From NCBI GenBank assembly GCA_029215795.1, contig JARDYH010000005.1, positions 162,651,814 through 162,715,813 of the forward strand: DNA of 64,000 nt, read 5' to 3'. Both the position numbers and the translations under genes were made by a program. Position 1 is the first letter of the stretch. Each line of letters starts with the position of its first letter. Origin of the DNA: Anniella stebbinsi. Lineage: Eukaryota; Chordata; Lepidosauria; Squamata; Anniellidae. Shown here in pieces: positions 1 through 10,364 of the stretch. The notes under the pieces were generated by a model. It searched no databases, was not told the origin of the DNA, and saw nothing but the letters and a program-made list of their open reading frames with translations.

Positions 1-737
1 GTAAACTATATGAAGGGTTGCCTATGTCGCAGCCTATATTTCAAGCCTTCCTTCATCAACATGGAGCTTGGAAAAGCCTGGAGGATGAAATAATAAAAAC
101 ACATATCTTGAAACACATCCTCAAATGTCTCCTCCTCTTTCTTTTTCAAATGTGCAGTAAGCATGTTACTGTGGTTAGATGGTTTCATGGGGGAATATCT
201 CTGTCTTGTCATCTTTGTCATTGCAGAAACAACTGCTATATTTCTGTCAAGGTTAACAAAAGTATCAGAAAATCTCCTTGCTGTTGTATCCGCAAATCTG
301 TCTTGCCCTTTCCAACCAGGAACCTGCAATACTCCTCTGTTACCACCAGGGGCAGGTGCTTTGCTGCCTGGTGCAACAGTTCATACTCATGGTCAGCCCA
401 ACTGGCTCCCTTCCTGCTTATCTAGGGGAGGAGGAGGAAGAGGAGGAAGAAAAGGGGAAGGGGAGGGGAGGGGAGAGAAAATTGGATGACAGCGGAAATT
501 GCAGGGGATAAAGAGTGGGGTGATAGGGAAAATGGAAAGAGAGAGAGAAAATATGTCTCTCTCAGAGTGTGCCTATGCATGTTAAGTTTATGTGTAGTGG
601 TGGTGGGGATTCTACGGAGGGGAGGTTGACATGAAAGCAATGTAGCCTCACCCACCAAAACGTTTCCATAGAGGCAATGCAGCCTTTGGGCTCCATTATT
701 TCCCCACTACACATTTAAGGGGTATACCTGTCCTTAG
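1..737. other. Unassigned DNA, no supported gene
   Basis: I see no recognisable gene here. The longest open frame is 107 codons on the minus strand (6-329); it is lysine-rich in its second half and resembles no family I can name. A purine-rich run occupies 425-480. The open frames on the plus strand over 163-511 are largely products of that run's low complexity. Confidence 0.5.
425..480 (+). repeat. GA-rich low-complexity tract
   Basis: A run of almost only G and A on the plus strand. It is simple sequence and probably not coding. Confidence 0.85.
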
Positions 738-738
738 A

Positions 739-838
739 TTATAGAATCATTGAATCATCGAAGGTCATTGGGTCCAACCCCCTGCTCAATGTAGGAATCA
801 TCTTAAAGCATACCTGACAGATGGCTGTCAAGAGAACT
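739..838 (-). mobile_element. CR1-like LINE 3' end fragment
   Basis: The stretch reads as the 3' end of a CR1-type LINE on the minus strand. It contains the repeated AGAATCATTGAATCAT-type terminal motif followed by a tract close to GGTCCAACCCCCTGCTCAA and a segment like CCTGACAGATGGCTGTC. This block is very common in reptile and bird genomes as the CR1 3' untranslated end. Only about 100 bp are recognisable, and no coding part remains. Confidence 0.6.
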
Positions 839-845
839 GGTTTGT

Positions 846-2307
846 TATATCCACATTACTTCTAACCAGTACTACCTCCACAGAAGGCTATAAATTAATA
901 CCCTTTTGAGAGTGGTAATGATTTCAGAGAAAACATCTTTTTTTCTCCCTCCAGTTCTGTGTACAACAGTAATTCTGATTGACATGATGAATGTAACTAA
1001 GTGGCCTCTGCCATTCCCCTGTCCAGTTGTAAAGAAGTGTGTGTTTTCCGGGCAAGAGAAACAGGATTCCAGACAAGGTCTTCTCTACCTAATATTAGCT
1101 GGGTTTGCATAACATGCTAACCCATCTTGGGTTGCATCCAGGAGAGACCCATGAGGGTTTAGTGTGCCGTGGGGGGGAGGCTTTTCCTGCCCATGATAAA
1201 TATGGTAACCACCCTTGAAACCCACTCTGTGCAATGAGGGTAAAAGGTATCAGGGTAGTTCCACATGTTGCATGGTGGACTCCCCATGGATAGATCTGTG
1301 TGACCATAGAGATGGCCGCTTATAGTGGCTAGAAGTGCTTGTGACATGTTAACCCGCTTGGCCAACCTCTATGGTTGAAATTGCCAAACAATGGCTGAAG
1401 TAGCCAGTGCAACCCAATTCCCACTACAGTGGCCAATGTGATGTGTGCTGGCAGCAGGAGGAGGATGACAGTGGGACCATGGGTAGCACAGCGGTGAGGG
1501 AACCACATTGCCTGGAGTGGGATGTTTCTACATTATGATTTTCCTACCCCTTTTCCCACTTTGGTTCTGCTACCCCCACAGGATCATCTGACCAGCCCCA
1601 GCAATTCAGGCAGGCAGTAGCCACCGCTGGTATTTCAGTGACAGGCAGCACGGGAGAAAGGGTGGGCTTATATGGAGTGGTGGTCAATCTGAAGGTGGCT
1701 TCCTCCAGCAGGAGGGGGTGGGAAACATTGGGATGGTGGTTTTTGCCTGGGAATTGAGCAAGAGCCAAGCCCTTGAGGGTTGCTACAAGGGTAGGTGCCC
1801 CGGACCACCACCACCACTGCCTCAGCTTCTGTTCAGGTGTGAGAGGAACAAAACTGCAATATGAACCTTAGGAAGATTGTTTTGTTAATCTGCTGTATCC
1901 GCTTCCGTTTTGTCACAGAATTGAGATCTGAGTTCTACAAAAAGAACTTTTCTTTTGCTTTCAGAATTAAGACTGTGTTTCCCCTGCTCTAAAAACAAAA
2001 AACAAAAAAACCCTACACAAATCGGTATAGTACTCTTAAAAAACAGAAATGAAACTAGAGGATGACAACATCATCTAAAGAACTGATAAACAACCACAAG
2101 TATGGACTCACAAGCTAACAGTAGAAAAGTTATTTCTGTAATCTGTTCCAGCTTTGCTTTACTCACCCAAAGTAGAAATCCTCAGGTTTATTGCCACCTG
2201 GTGACTCAGCTAGGAAGTGTCAAGAAAGCATTTCATTTTTACATTTCGGTTATAAGCCTGAAAAGTCCTGCATCTTAATGCCAGGTCAGTTGCTGAGAAA
2301 ATGCAGG
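846..2307. other. Unassigned DNA, no supported gene
   Basis: No gene or named repeat could be recognised. Open frames here are all shorter than 80 codons and show no domain motif. An A-rich stretch lies at about 1990-2050. Confidence 0.5.
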
Positions 2308-2608
2308 TCATATGTATATAAGTTAGGGATATGGAAATGGCTGGTTGTTAGGCTGAAGAATTTGTGGACGGAGGCTGGTGGAATGAGAGATTGATGGATG
2401 GAGAATTATGCTATGTAATAGCTACTTGAAAAACCTGAATTATCTGGAGAAACCAGTTCCCTGTATATATATTATTGGAACACAGTAAAGTACTTGTATT
2501 ACACACTATACTGCTGGAGTGTGAGTATTTCTTTACTGCCTGGACTTGGCTGGAAAAAAACACGCTTACTCTGCTAAAGCGAACGGGGAGCACTTTCTCT
2601 CCCTAACA
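2308..2608 (+). mobile_element. Copia LTR fragment, inverted relative to main element
   Basis: About 300 bp match, in reverse complement, the first 300 bp of the LTR found at 3330-4156 and 9389-9882. The fragment ends at 2608 exactly at the LTR terminus (CCCTAACA). It is followed by MITE1 sequence at the same MITE1 position where the main Copia element is inserted. It lacks the 320-bp MITE1 insertion present in the LTR at 3330. It shares a 4-base feature, ACTCACACTCC, with that LTR and not with the LTR at 9389. This looks like an inverted duplication of the left Copia-MITE1 junction. Confidence 0.75.
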
Positions 2609-2894
2609 CATGTAACTTTAACAGTTGTAAAGAAAAGGAAATTTCAGCGAGTGTCATTTATATGCAATTAGTTCCTGGTGATATTCCCTCTTCATCACAA
2701 CAGTTAAAGGTGCAGGCACTATACTAGAGTGCCCATATACAAAAGAAGGCAGGGCCCCTGCAACTGTAACTGTTGTGATGAAGAGGGAATTTCACCAGGA
2801 ACTAATTGCATACCAATGATAGTGGCTGAAATTCCCTTTTCTCTACAACTGTTAAAGTTACATGAGCCCTGTCCTCCTTTTCAGATGATCAGCG
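2609..2894. mobile_element. MITE1 copy, truncated
   Basis: This is a partial copy of the 320-bp palindromic MITE1 family, beginning about 34 bp into the element at the Copia LTR junction and ending near a decayed terminus (GATCAGCGTA). It contains the family's paired TTAACAGTTGT / ACAACTGTTAA arms and the central GGGCCCCTGC-type segment. Confidence 0.8.
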
Positions 2895-3047
2895 TAGGTC
2901 ATACAGAATTTGATATGTAACAGAATGGAAAGTAAAGAGAGTACCCTCATTCACCTCTCAGTGATTAGATATCACTAATACACATTCAACATCAATTTTC
3001 AAATGCTCTGAGAATATGGGACATTTTTACATGGGGGAGCAATATTT

Positions 3048-3329
3048 GAGTGACCAGATACAAAAGTGGGCAGGGCTCATGCAGCTTTAACAGCTGTGTT
3101 GAAAAGGGAATTTCAGCCAGTGTCATTTGTATGCAATTAGTTCCTGGTGGAATTCCCTCTTCATCACAGCTGTTAGTTGCAGGGGCCCTGCCTTCTTTTG
3201 TATATAGTCACTCTAGTATAGTGCCTGCAACTTTAACTGTTGTGATGAAGAGGGAATCACCAGGAACTAATTGCATACAAATGACACTGGCTGAAATTCC
3301 CTTTTCTTTACAACTGTTAAAGTTACGTG
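3048..3329. mobile_element. MITE1 copy, host of the Copia insertion (left part)
   Basis: A MITE1 copy runs from a decayed end (GAGTGACCAG) to 3329, where the Copia LTR starts. Its last bases (ACGTG) pair with ACATG directly after the right LTR at 9883-9887, a 5-bp target duplication with one difference. The remaining end of the same MITE1 is at 9883-9919, so the Copia element split this copy. Confidence 0.8.
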
Positions 3330-4156
3330 TGTTAGGGAGAGAAAGTGCTCCCCGTTCGCTTTAGCAGAATAAGCGTGTTTTTGTCCAGCCAAGTCCAGGC
3401 AGTAAAGAAATACTCACACTCCAGCAGTATAGTGTATAATATAGGGTGACCAGATAAAATCCAGGTCAGGGCTCATGTAACTTTAACAGTTGTAGAGAAA
3501 AGAGAATTTCAGCCAGTGTCATTTGTATGCAATTAGTTCCTGGAGAAATTCCCTCTTCATCACAACAGTTAAAGTTGCAGGGGCCCTGCCTTCTTTTGTA
3601 TATGGTCACTTTAGTATAGTGCATGCACCTTTAACAGTTGTGATGAAGAGGGAATTTCACCAGGAACTAATTGCATACAAATGATACTGGCTGAAATTCC
3701 CTTTTCTCTACAACTGTTAAAGTTACATGAACCCTGACCTGGATTTTATTTCGTCAGCCTAGTATAATACAAGTCCTTTACTGTGTTCCAATAATATATA
3801 TACAGGCAACTGGTTTCTCCAGATAATTCAGGTTTTTCAGGTAGCTATTACATAGCATAATTCTCCATCCATCAAACTCTCATTCCACCAGCCTCCGTCC
3901 ACAAATTCTTCAGCCTAACAACCAGCCGTTTCTATATCCCTAACTTATATACATATTTGCTGAACCCTGACTCAGCACTCAGTCAATTAACCAACCTTCC
4001 AGAAAGATTCTCCCTATCTTACTGACTTTTTAAACAACATATAGAAAAAAATGATCCTATCTGATTATTGACTGCAGCTGGCTGTTCAGTCTTCCCTGGA
4101 CACTCGAAAACTTGTCCAGTCCTTTATTCAACTTAATACAGAAATTTTCCCTGACA
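3330..4156 (-). repeat. Copia 3' LTR with MITE1 insertion
   Basis: This LTR is 827 bp because a 320-bp MITE1 plus an 8-bp target duplication lies inside it. Without these it matches the 494-bp LTR at 9389-9882. On the plus strand it begins TGTTAGGGAG and ends CCCTGACA. Confidence 0.9.
3442..3761. mobile_element. MITE1, full length (320 bp), inside Copia LTR
   Basis: Terminal inverted repeats read TAGGGTGACC on the left and the complement of TAGGCTGACG on the right. The 8-bp target duplication GTATAATA is at 3434-3441 and 3762-3769. The uninterrupted LTR at 9389-9882 gives the empty site directly. The 8-bp duplication and TAGGG terminus fit a non-autonomous hAT element. Confidence 0.92.
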
Positions 4157-4196
4157 CCCCTTCAAAATTGAAGACTTAAGTTGAATAAAGCTGTCC

Positions 4197-5207
4197 TTAC
4201 ATATCAAGCATTTCAAAACCTAATTTGTCAATTAATTTGTCATGCTGATAAACTACCAAAGGTTTGGTAAACACATCTGCTACATTTTCTTTTGATGCAC
4301 AGTATCCTAACTTTATAAATCCATTTTCCACATACTGTTTCACATTAAAGAATCTTATAGCTACATGCTTTGTCCTGGCTTTCAACATTTGTGAATTGGC
4401 TAAAGCTATACAAGATTGTGAATCTTCATACACTTTAACAGGTAAATCACATGTTACATTAATGTCTTTTAACAATTGCATAAATCATTCCAGTTCTCCA
4501 CATGCTTCTGATAATGACGTATATTCTGCCTTGCATGATGATGTAGCTACGCAACCTTGCTTCTTGGATTTCCAGTGAATTAGTGACCTTCCAAGCATAA
4601 TAGCCATTCCACTTGTAGACTTCCCGTCTTTGGGGTTCCCTGCCCAATCACTGTCCACATAGCACTCTAAGAACTCAGTTTCAAAAGACGACAGCGTTAG
4701 ACAAAGATCTAGAGTATTTTTCAAATAACGCAACACTCTTTTGACTCCCAACCAAGCAGCATTACTGGGTTTCACAACTTGCTGACTTAAAATATCTACA
4801 GCACAGGCAATGTCTGCACGTGTCCACTGGCTTATGTACAACAAGCTTCCAATAACAAATTGATACAACTCAGGATCATTGAAACTTTCCCCATCCAAGT
4901 TTGATCTGAATTCTGGTAGCATTGGACTTTGTACACCATTACAATCAGTCATCCTACATGACTCAAGCAGGTTAACAATTTTCTGTTTCTGACTCAGAAA
5001 ATATTTTCCATCATTCCGTTTGATGATCTGCACCCTTAAATAATTGCTCACATCTCCAAGTGACTTCAGTTTGAATTTCTCCTCCAAACATTTTGTAACT
5101 TCTTGTATTTGGCTTATAGATTTAGAGGTTATCAAAATATCATCAACATAAATAAGTATCATAACAAAACCATTACAATCTTCTCTTATATATAAACATG
5201 GATCCAC
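4197..5207 (-). pseudogene. Copia Pol C-terminal part: reverse transcriptase end and RNase H
   Basis: The minus strand encodes the second half of a Copia reverse transcriptase with the catalytic YVDD motif (in LIYVDDILI, near the start of the 4485-5207 segment). RNase H follows, with YVDSDWAGNP and the TSGMAIML and KAEY motifs typical of Copia. The last 94 codons (4197-4481) continue the RNase H with KHVAIRF and end in DVFTKPL, the usual Copia C-terminal signature. A stop at about 4482 splits the two pieces. The reading frame is also separated from the upstream reverse transcriptase half by a break near 5208-5216. In a working element these enzymes copy the RNA genome and degrade the template RNA. 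Confidence 0.9.
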
Positions 5208-5216
5208 AATTCCCCT

Positions 5217-6029
5217 TTAAAAACCATTTAAACAGTTGTTCCAGCACCTGGCTGACTGTTTGAGTCCATATACCGCTTTCTTGAGCAACCATACTGTGTC
5301 AGAATCCTCACCAAACCCGGGAGGCTTCTGCATGTAAATCTCTTCATGCAACTGTGCATGCAAATAAGCAGTCCCCACATCAAAGTGTTTTACAATCATC
5401 TTATTCTTAGCAGCTAAGTTTAGAGATAATCTTAAAGTAGTTGCTTTGCAAGTGGGAGAAAAAAAATGATCGAAATCTTTCCCTTTTACTTGCAAAAAGC
5501 CTTTTGCAACCAGTCTTGCTTTATATCCAGCTTCACCATTTTCCAAAACCTTTTTCTTAAACACCCAGCGGCAATCCACTGATTTTTTACCTTCTGGTAA
5601 CTGTGTAGTCTCATACACGTCATATTTTGAAAAACTTTGCAGTTCATCCTGCATTGCAAGAACCCATTTCCGTTTCTCCTGCGCAGGCAGCTGTAACACT
5701 TCCTCATAGCTTTGAGGCTCATAATTTACCAAACAAACTCTAGCATTGTGGCTCTCAAACTCATACTTTTCAGGCGGTACACCTTTGTTAACCCTGTCAG
5801 ACCTCCTTAATTTACTAGGACTCAGTTCTTTACACAGTTTCTCTCCATTGCTTTCCATGAGGGGTGGAGTTAAATGCTGTTCTCTGGGAGACCCGGCTCC
5901 AGTTTCAGACATTAACCCCTTCTGCTCCTCCCCTTCATTTCTCCTGTCCGGTGAGAAATGTAGCAACATCTCAGGATTTGAATGAATTCTTTGCCAATTT
6001 TGCTCTTCAAAGTTAGCTGACTTAGACAC
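5217..6029 (-). pseudogene. Copia Pol: integrase tail and reverse transcriptase N-terminal half
   Basis: This 270-codon segment starts with a low-complexity, polar linker typical of the Copia integrase tail. It continues into the RVT_2-type reverse transcriptase with VDCRWVFKKK, YKARLVAKGF, KHFDVGTAYLHA (usually DVxxAFL) and VYGLKQSARCW. The catalytic aspartate of the first motif is present in FDVGTAYLH. It ends in a stop at 5217, 10 bp before the frame of the following YVDD-containing segment, so the enzyme is split. The element is presumably translated as one Gag-Pol in its ancestor. Confidence 0.9.
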
Positions 6030-6043
6030 AATGATTTTACCAC

Positions 6044-6787
6044 CTATAATGTAAAACCTCCAGGACTTTTCACTGTACCCAACAAAACGAGCACGAATCG
6101 CCTCACTGTCCCCTTTCTGCCTTTGACTTTTTGGGATGTTTTCATATGCAAACGCACCCCAGACTCTAGATGAGATAAGTTTGGCTTTTTCCCATGTAAC
6201 TGATAAAAAGGAACACTATTAATTGCTTGCAACCAGGTTCTATTCAGCAAATAATTGGCAGTTGAAAACGCTTCTGCCCACAAACCTGGCTCTGCATTTG
6301 CATCCAGTAACAGAGAGTCTTTCACCATCTGAAGTAGACCATTCCTTCTTTCAATTGCTCCATTTTGCCAAGGCGCAAATGGATCCGAAAACCTGTGAGT
6401 TATTCCATTTACTTTGGTCCACTTTAAAAAATCATGACCAGTAAACTCTCTGCCTCTGTCAGACTGAATCTGGATTACTTGCTTTTGGAACCTTCGTTCC
6501 GCCCATGTAACCCAATCTTTAAACGTTTGAAATGCCTCTGATTTTTTCTTTAACGTGAAAACCCAACTGAACCTGAACCAGAATGACCAGTACAAATCTG
6601 GCACCTCCAACACTGTCCTTAAAAGGACCAACCAGATCTAGGTGTACAAGCTCAAACACCTCCTCTGAAATCCTGTTGCTTTTCTTATTTATCACCTGAA
6701 CCTTTGATTTCGATTGCTTGCATACTCTGCAATCCAGAAACCTATTGCACCCATTGAGGTCAATGCTTTTGCACTCCTTTGGCATTT
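6044..6787 (-). pseudogene. Copia integrase core
   Basis: Two overlapping minus-strand segments (6519-6787 and 6044-6631) carry the integrase. The first has the CRVCKQSK zinc cysteines and the first catalytic aspartate in HLDLVGPF. The second has the second aspartate in SDRGREF and the glutamate in NGAIERRN, completing the DDE triad. A frameshift separates them at about 6560-6630. The N-terminal histidines lie on the far side of the N2 insertion, at 7863-7974. Integrase would have joined the cDNA to the host chromosome. Confidence 0.88.
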
Positions 6788-6795
6788 GTTTTAAC

Positions 6796-7862
6796 TAGGG
6801 ATGTGCACTGGATCGGACCCGATCCACGATCCGAGTCCGGTCCAGTGGGAAATCGGATAAATTATCCGATTTCCGATCTGACAGCTGGATCGGCTGATCC
6901 AATCCGAACCGGTCCGAAAAGGCTCCGAACCGGTTCGGCGGATCGGCGGATCGGCGGGCGCCCACTGGCGCCCACCGCCACTTCCATTGGCGGGCGCCAG
7001 CGGGCGCCCGCCGATGAAAGTGGACAGTGGGGGGGGAGGAGGGGGGCGCTTACCTTTCCTGCCCGTCCGCTCCCGTCTGGCGCTGGCAGCTACTACCAGC
7101 AGGCTCCGTGGCCTACTCCAGGGTGGCGCGCCGGGTGATGTCATCACCCGGTGCGCTACTCTAGAGCAGGCCGCGGAGACCGCTGGTAGTAGCCGCCGGC
7201 GCCGGACGGGAGCGGACGGGCCGGGAAGGTAAGCAGGGGGTGCGTGGAGGGGAGGAGGGGGCGCACGGAGGGGAGGAGGGGGGCCCTTACCTTCCCGGCC
7301 CGTCCGCTCCCGTCCAGCGCCGGCGGCTACTACCAGTGGGCTCCGCGGCCTGCTCCAGGGTGGCACGCCGGGTGATCACCCGGCGTGCTACTCGAGAGCA
7401 AGCCGCAAAGCCGGCTGGCGGTAGCCGCCGGCGCCGGACGGGAGCGAACGGCCCTAAAAGGTAAGCAGTGGTGGGGAAGGGGGCTTACCCCCCTGGAGCC
7501 GTCCGCTTCTATCCGCTGGCGCCCGCGGGCACCAGCGGATGGAAGCGGACGGCCCCAGGGGGGGTAGGGAGCGCGGGGGAGGGGGCTTACCTGCCGGGGC
7601 CGTCCACAGCGGACGGCCCCGGGGGGGAGGGAGTTAGGCCCCCCCTCACCCACCCGCTGCCATTTTTTCTTCATAGACTTGCATTGCAATGCAAGTCTAT
7701 GGGGGGAAAAATGGCGGCCGATCCAAAAATTTCCGATTTTTGGATCGGGATCGTACTCGATCCGGTCCGGGGGGCTCCGATTTTGTCCGAACCGATCCGT
7801 GACAAAATTGGAGGTCCCGATCCGGGTCCCGATCCGATCCGGGGGGTCCGTGCACACCCCTA
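6796..7862. mobile_element. GC-rich non-autonomous hAT element (N2), 1067 bp
   Basis: Terminal repeats are TAGGGATGTGCAC on the left and the complement of TAGGGGTGTGCAC on the right. The exact 8-bp target duplication GTTTTAAC (6788-6795 and 7863-7870) fits the hAT consensus nTnnnnAn. Subterminal regions are full of GATCCGATC-type motifs on both sides. The interior is very GC-rich and made of inverted copies of a block with CGCGCCGGGTGATG. It encodes no transposase. It interrupts the Copia integrase zinc region. Related copies are at 18311-19040 and 23723-25571. Confidence 0.92.
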
Positions 7863-7974
7863 GTTTTAACACTTTAAAACTTGCGTGACCCATCCTTTTG
7901 TGCAGTAAGTGGATACAATTTGAATGAGTTGGAGCATTTCCAATTTGACTTCCCATGTAATCATTAGATCTCAT
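7863..7974 (-). pseudogene. Copia GAG-pre-integrase fragment
   Basis: About 35 codons on the minus strand hold HLLHKRMGH, the histidine-rich Copia GAG-pre-integrase and integrase zinc-binding start. The frame then runs into the N2 insertion at 7862. It resumes at 6787 with the CxxC half of the zinc finger, so the N2 element physically separates the two halves of one domain. Confidence 0.8.
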
Positions 7975-8061
7975 TTCCTATAAACCATTCTTGAGATCAC
8001 CTTGCGCACAAATTTGCCCCTCCTTCGTTACTTCACACAGGCATCCTTTGAAAGTAACATA

Positions 8062-9198
8062 TCATTCCTTGGTTAGACTAGCTACGGAAAGAAGATTAAA
8101 ACTGAGACTTTCAACACATAGCATGTCAGATAAACATTTCCCTAAACATGGAATGAAACAAAGCCCTTTTCCTCTTACGGGAATCTGTTTTCCATCTGCT
8201 AGTATAACTGAATCCGGAGATCCAGACCAGAGTTTATCAAACTCTTCCTTGCTATGACACAGGGTTTGGCTCAACGTGGAGTCAATAAGCCAAATACCTT
8301 TCCACTTTTGCTCCCTCGTTTCCAAGGCTACAGAAACCAATTGAGTGCTCTGAGATTCCTTTCTCTCTCCTTCTCGCTCTCCCTTGGACTGTCGGCTTTC
8401 CTGCCAATGCGCGGCCCCTTTCGTTTGCAGTTTCACCCGGAAATTTCTCCGAATATGCCCCGACTTTCCACAACGAAAACATTTCCTCTTCTCAACTGCC
8501 ATTGAGTGCTCTCCTTCTCTGACAGGTAAGCGGTGCCTCGACTCTATTTTATCATGGTATTTTTCCTCTCCATGCAATTCATGGCCGATTTTTTTCCTCT
8601 CTCCTCGTTCCTCTGCTCTTTCGATACGCTTTTTCTCTTCCTGTAACAGCCTCCCATTCAAATACTCAATGGAAAGGTCCTGTTGTGGCATAGACTCCAA
8701 ACTCATGGTGAACGGATCCCAGCTCTCGGGTAGGGAACTAAGAATCATGTATATTCAATTCTCCTCATCGAATGGCAGACCAACTTCTTGAAGCTTGGCA
8801 AACAAAGTATCCATTGTTTGTAGAAGCTCTGACAGTGAACCTCCTTCTCTGAGCTTAGTTCTATAAAGCTGTCTCGTTAAGCTTATCTTTGAACTAGCCG
8901 TTTGTCTCATGTAGACATTTTTTAATTTATCCCAGCATTCCTTAGCTGTGTCCATCCGAGAGATATGGATTAATTGGCTATCATTTATGCATAGTACAAT
9001 ATTAGCCTTGGCTCTTATGGCTAAAGTGTCCCATTCAGCTTCCTCAGCAACGCTTAGACCTGCTGGTCACGTGTCTTCCACAACATGCCAGCATCCATCA
9101 CGTCTGAGATACATTTCCATTTTAAACGACCAATTCAAAAAAAAATTCTCATTTAGCCTTTCGATAGGAATCCCTCCTTGCAAGCTTATCTGTGCCAT
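8062..9198 (-). pseudogene. Copia Gag and protease region
   Basis: Reading the minus strand from an ATG at 9198, the frame starts MAQISLQGG. After breaks it continues through the DTAKECWDKLKNVY region (8755-8955), the usual UBN2-type Copia Gag. The 8062-8748 segment follows with a basic stretch and a retroviral-type zinc knuckle, CFRCGKSGHIRRNF. There the last cysteine has become phenylalanine, so the knuckle is degenerate. A protease-like WLIDSTLS follows, where the expected DSG or DTG triad has become DST. Stops and frameshifts break the frame at least near 8750 and 9130. Confidence 0.82.
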
Positions 9199-9371
9199 GT
9201 TTTCCAGCTGGCTCAAACTACAGCTTTCCTCCAGCCAGACAAATCGCTTGACTCCGATTCCTCACTCGAATCACTTCCAGAGCCCGATAAATCTTCCTCC
9301 TGTTTAAACATATACTCCAACAACCATCATCCGTTGCTGCTATATGTGGAACTCCTGGCACTCCTGGTTTA

Positions 9372-9388
9372 CTGCTGGGCACATAACC
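9372..9388 (-). other. Copia primer binding site, half initiator-Met tRNA type
   Basis: On the minus strand the 17 bases directly after the 5' LTR read GGTTATGTGCCCAGCAG. From memory of the vertebrate initiator methionine tRNA, 15 of 17 bases are complementary to its anticodon-arm sequence, not to the tRNA 3' end. This is the primer type used by Drosophila copia, where a 5' half of the initiator tRNA primes cDNA synthesis. Confidence 0.75.
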
Positions 9389-9882
9389 TGTTAGGGAGAG
9401 AAAGCGCTCCCCGTTCGCTTTAGCAGAGTAAGCGTATTTTTGTCCAGCCAAGTCCAGGCAGTAAAGAAATACACTCCAGCAGTATAGTGTATAATACAAG
9501 TCCTTTACTGTGTTCCAATAATATATATACAGGCAACTGGTTTCTCCAGATAATTCAGGTTTTTCAGGTAGCTATTACATAGCATAATTCTCCATCCATC
9601 AATCTCTGATTCCACCATCCTCCGTCCACAAATTCTTCAGCCTAACAACCAGCCGTTTCCATATCCCTAACTTATATACATATTTGCTGAATCCTGACTC
9701 AGCACTCAGTCAATTAACCAACCTTCCAGAAAGATTCTCCCTATCTTACTGACCTTTTTAACAGCATATAGAAAAAACTATCCTATCTGATTATTGACTG
9801 CAGCTGGCTGTTCAGTCTTCCCTGGACACTCGAAAACTTGTCCTGTCCTTTATTCAACTTCATACAGAAATTTTCCCTGACA
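9389..9882 (-). repeat. Copia 5' LTR
   Basis: This 494-bp LTR is the upstream one for the minus-strand element. It matches 3330-4156 after removal of the MITE1 insertion there. Differences include a 4-base gap near 9470 and several substitutions, so the insertion is not recent. Confidence 0.92.
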
Positions 9883-10014
9883 ACATGAGCCCTGTCCTGG
9901 ATTTTATCTGGTCAGCCTACTTCACACATACAAATGATACCTGCTGAAATTCCCATTTTTACACAACTGTTAAAGATACAGGAGCCCTGACCGCCTTTCC
10001 AGATGGTCATCCTA
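9883..10014. mobile_element. MITE1 fragments
   Basis: The first 37 bp (9883-9919) are the right end of the MITE1 split by Copia, ending GTCAGCCTA. The following stretch (about 9922-10014) is another MITE1 right end, running through ACAACTGTTAAAGATAC to GGTCATCCTA. A further short fragment starts at 10112. Confidence 0.7.
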
Positions 10015-10111
10015 GTTCTAATGGTGCACCAGTGTACCTCTAAAAGCAAGATGGACAGCTTATATGATGTATGGATTACATTGCTATAATAGTCATGCTT
10101 TGGGTTTGTAA

Positions 10112-10177
10112 GGGAGTCCTGCCCTCTTTTGTATCTGGTCACGCAAGGCAGGGCTCCTGCAGCTTTAACTGTTGTGA

Positions 10178-10180
<3 letters not shown>
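10112..10180. mobile_element. MITE1 fragment interrupted by L2 (left part)
   Basis: MITE1 sequence ending in GTTGTGATGA stops at the tail of the L2 element at 10181. The continuation of the same MITE1 (AGAGGGAATTTCACC) is at 13612-13665, so the L2 lies inside it. Confidence 0.75.

Positions 10181-10181
<1 letters not shown>

Positions 10182-10224
<43 letters not shown>
10182..10224 (-). repeat. (AAT)n microsatellite, L2 3' tail
   Basis: About 14 AAT units form the 3' tail of the adjacent L2 on the minus strand, next to AAATAAATCATT. Confidence 0.9.
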
Positions 10225-10226
<2 letters not shown>

Positions 10227-10364
10227 TTTATTTCTTACCCGCCTCTCCGTCTAGATCGAGGCGGGGAACAACAACATGATAAAATACATAAAACTAATTA
10301 AAACATGACAGATATTATTAAAACTGCATTAAAACATCCTAAGATCCTAAAAACATTCTAAAAA

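Larger units (their letters stand above)
3330..9882 (-). mobile_element. Copia (Ty1/copia) LTR retrotransposon, decayed
   Basis: A 6.55-kb element on the minus strand with LTRs at 3330-4156 (3') and 9389-9882 (5'). Each LTR starts TG and ends CA on the plus strand. The internal order on the minus strand is Gag, protease, GAG-pre-integrase, integrase, reverse transcriptase and RNase H, which is the Copia order. The 5-bp target duplication is ACGTG/ACATG inside a MITE1. A purine stretch (TTGAAGGGG on the minus strand, 4157-4165) adjoins the 3' LTR, and a half-tRNA primer site adjoins the 5' LTR. Coding is broken by stops, frameshifts and a 1067-bp N2 insertion at 6796-7862, so it is not autonomous now. 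Confidence 0.92.

Noticed and set aside
2690..3250. Regularly spaced repeats considered as a CRISPR array
   Set aside because: The repeats are arms of palindromic MITE1 copies, with neither uniform spacers nor a prokaryotic setting.
6779..7974. Long open frames of 119-214 codons in GC-rich DNA
   Set aside because: They lie inside the N2 element, are proline/arginine/glycine-rich in every frame on both strands, and follow from base composition rather than coding.
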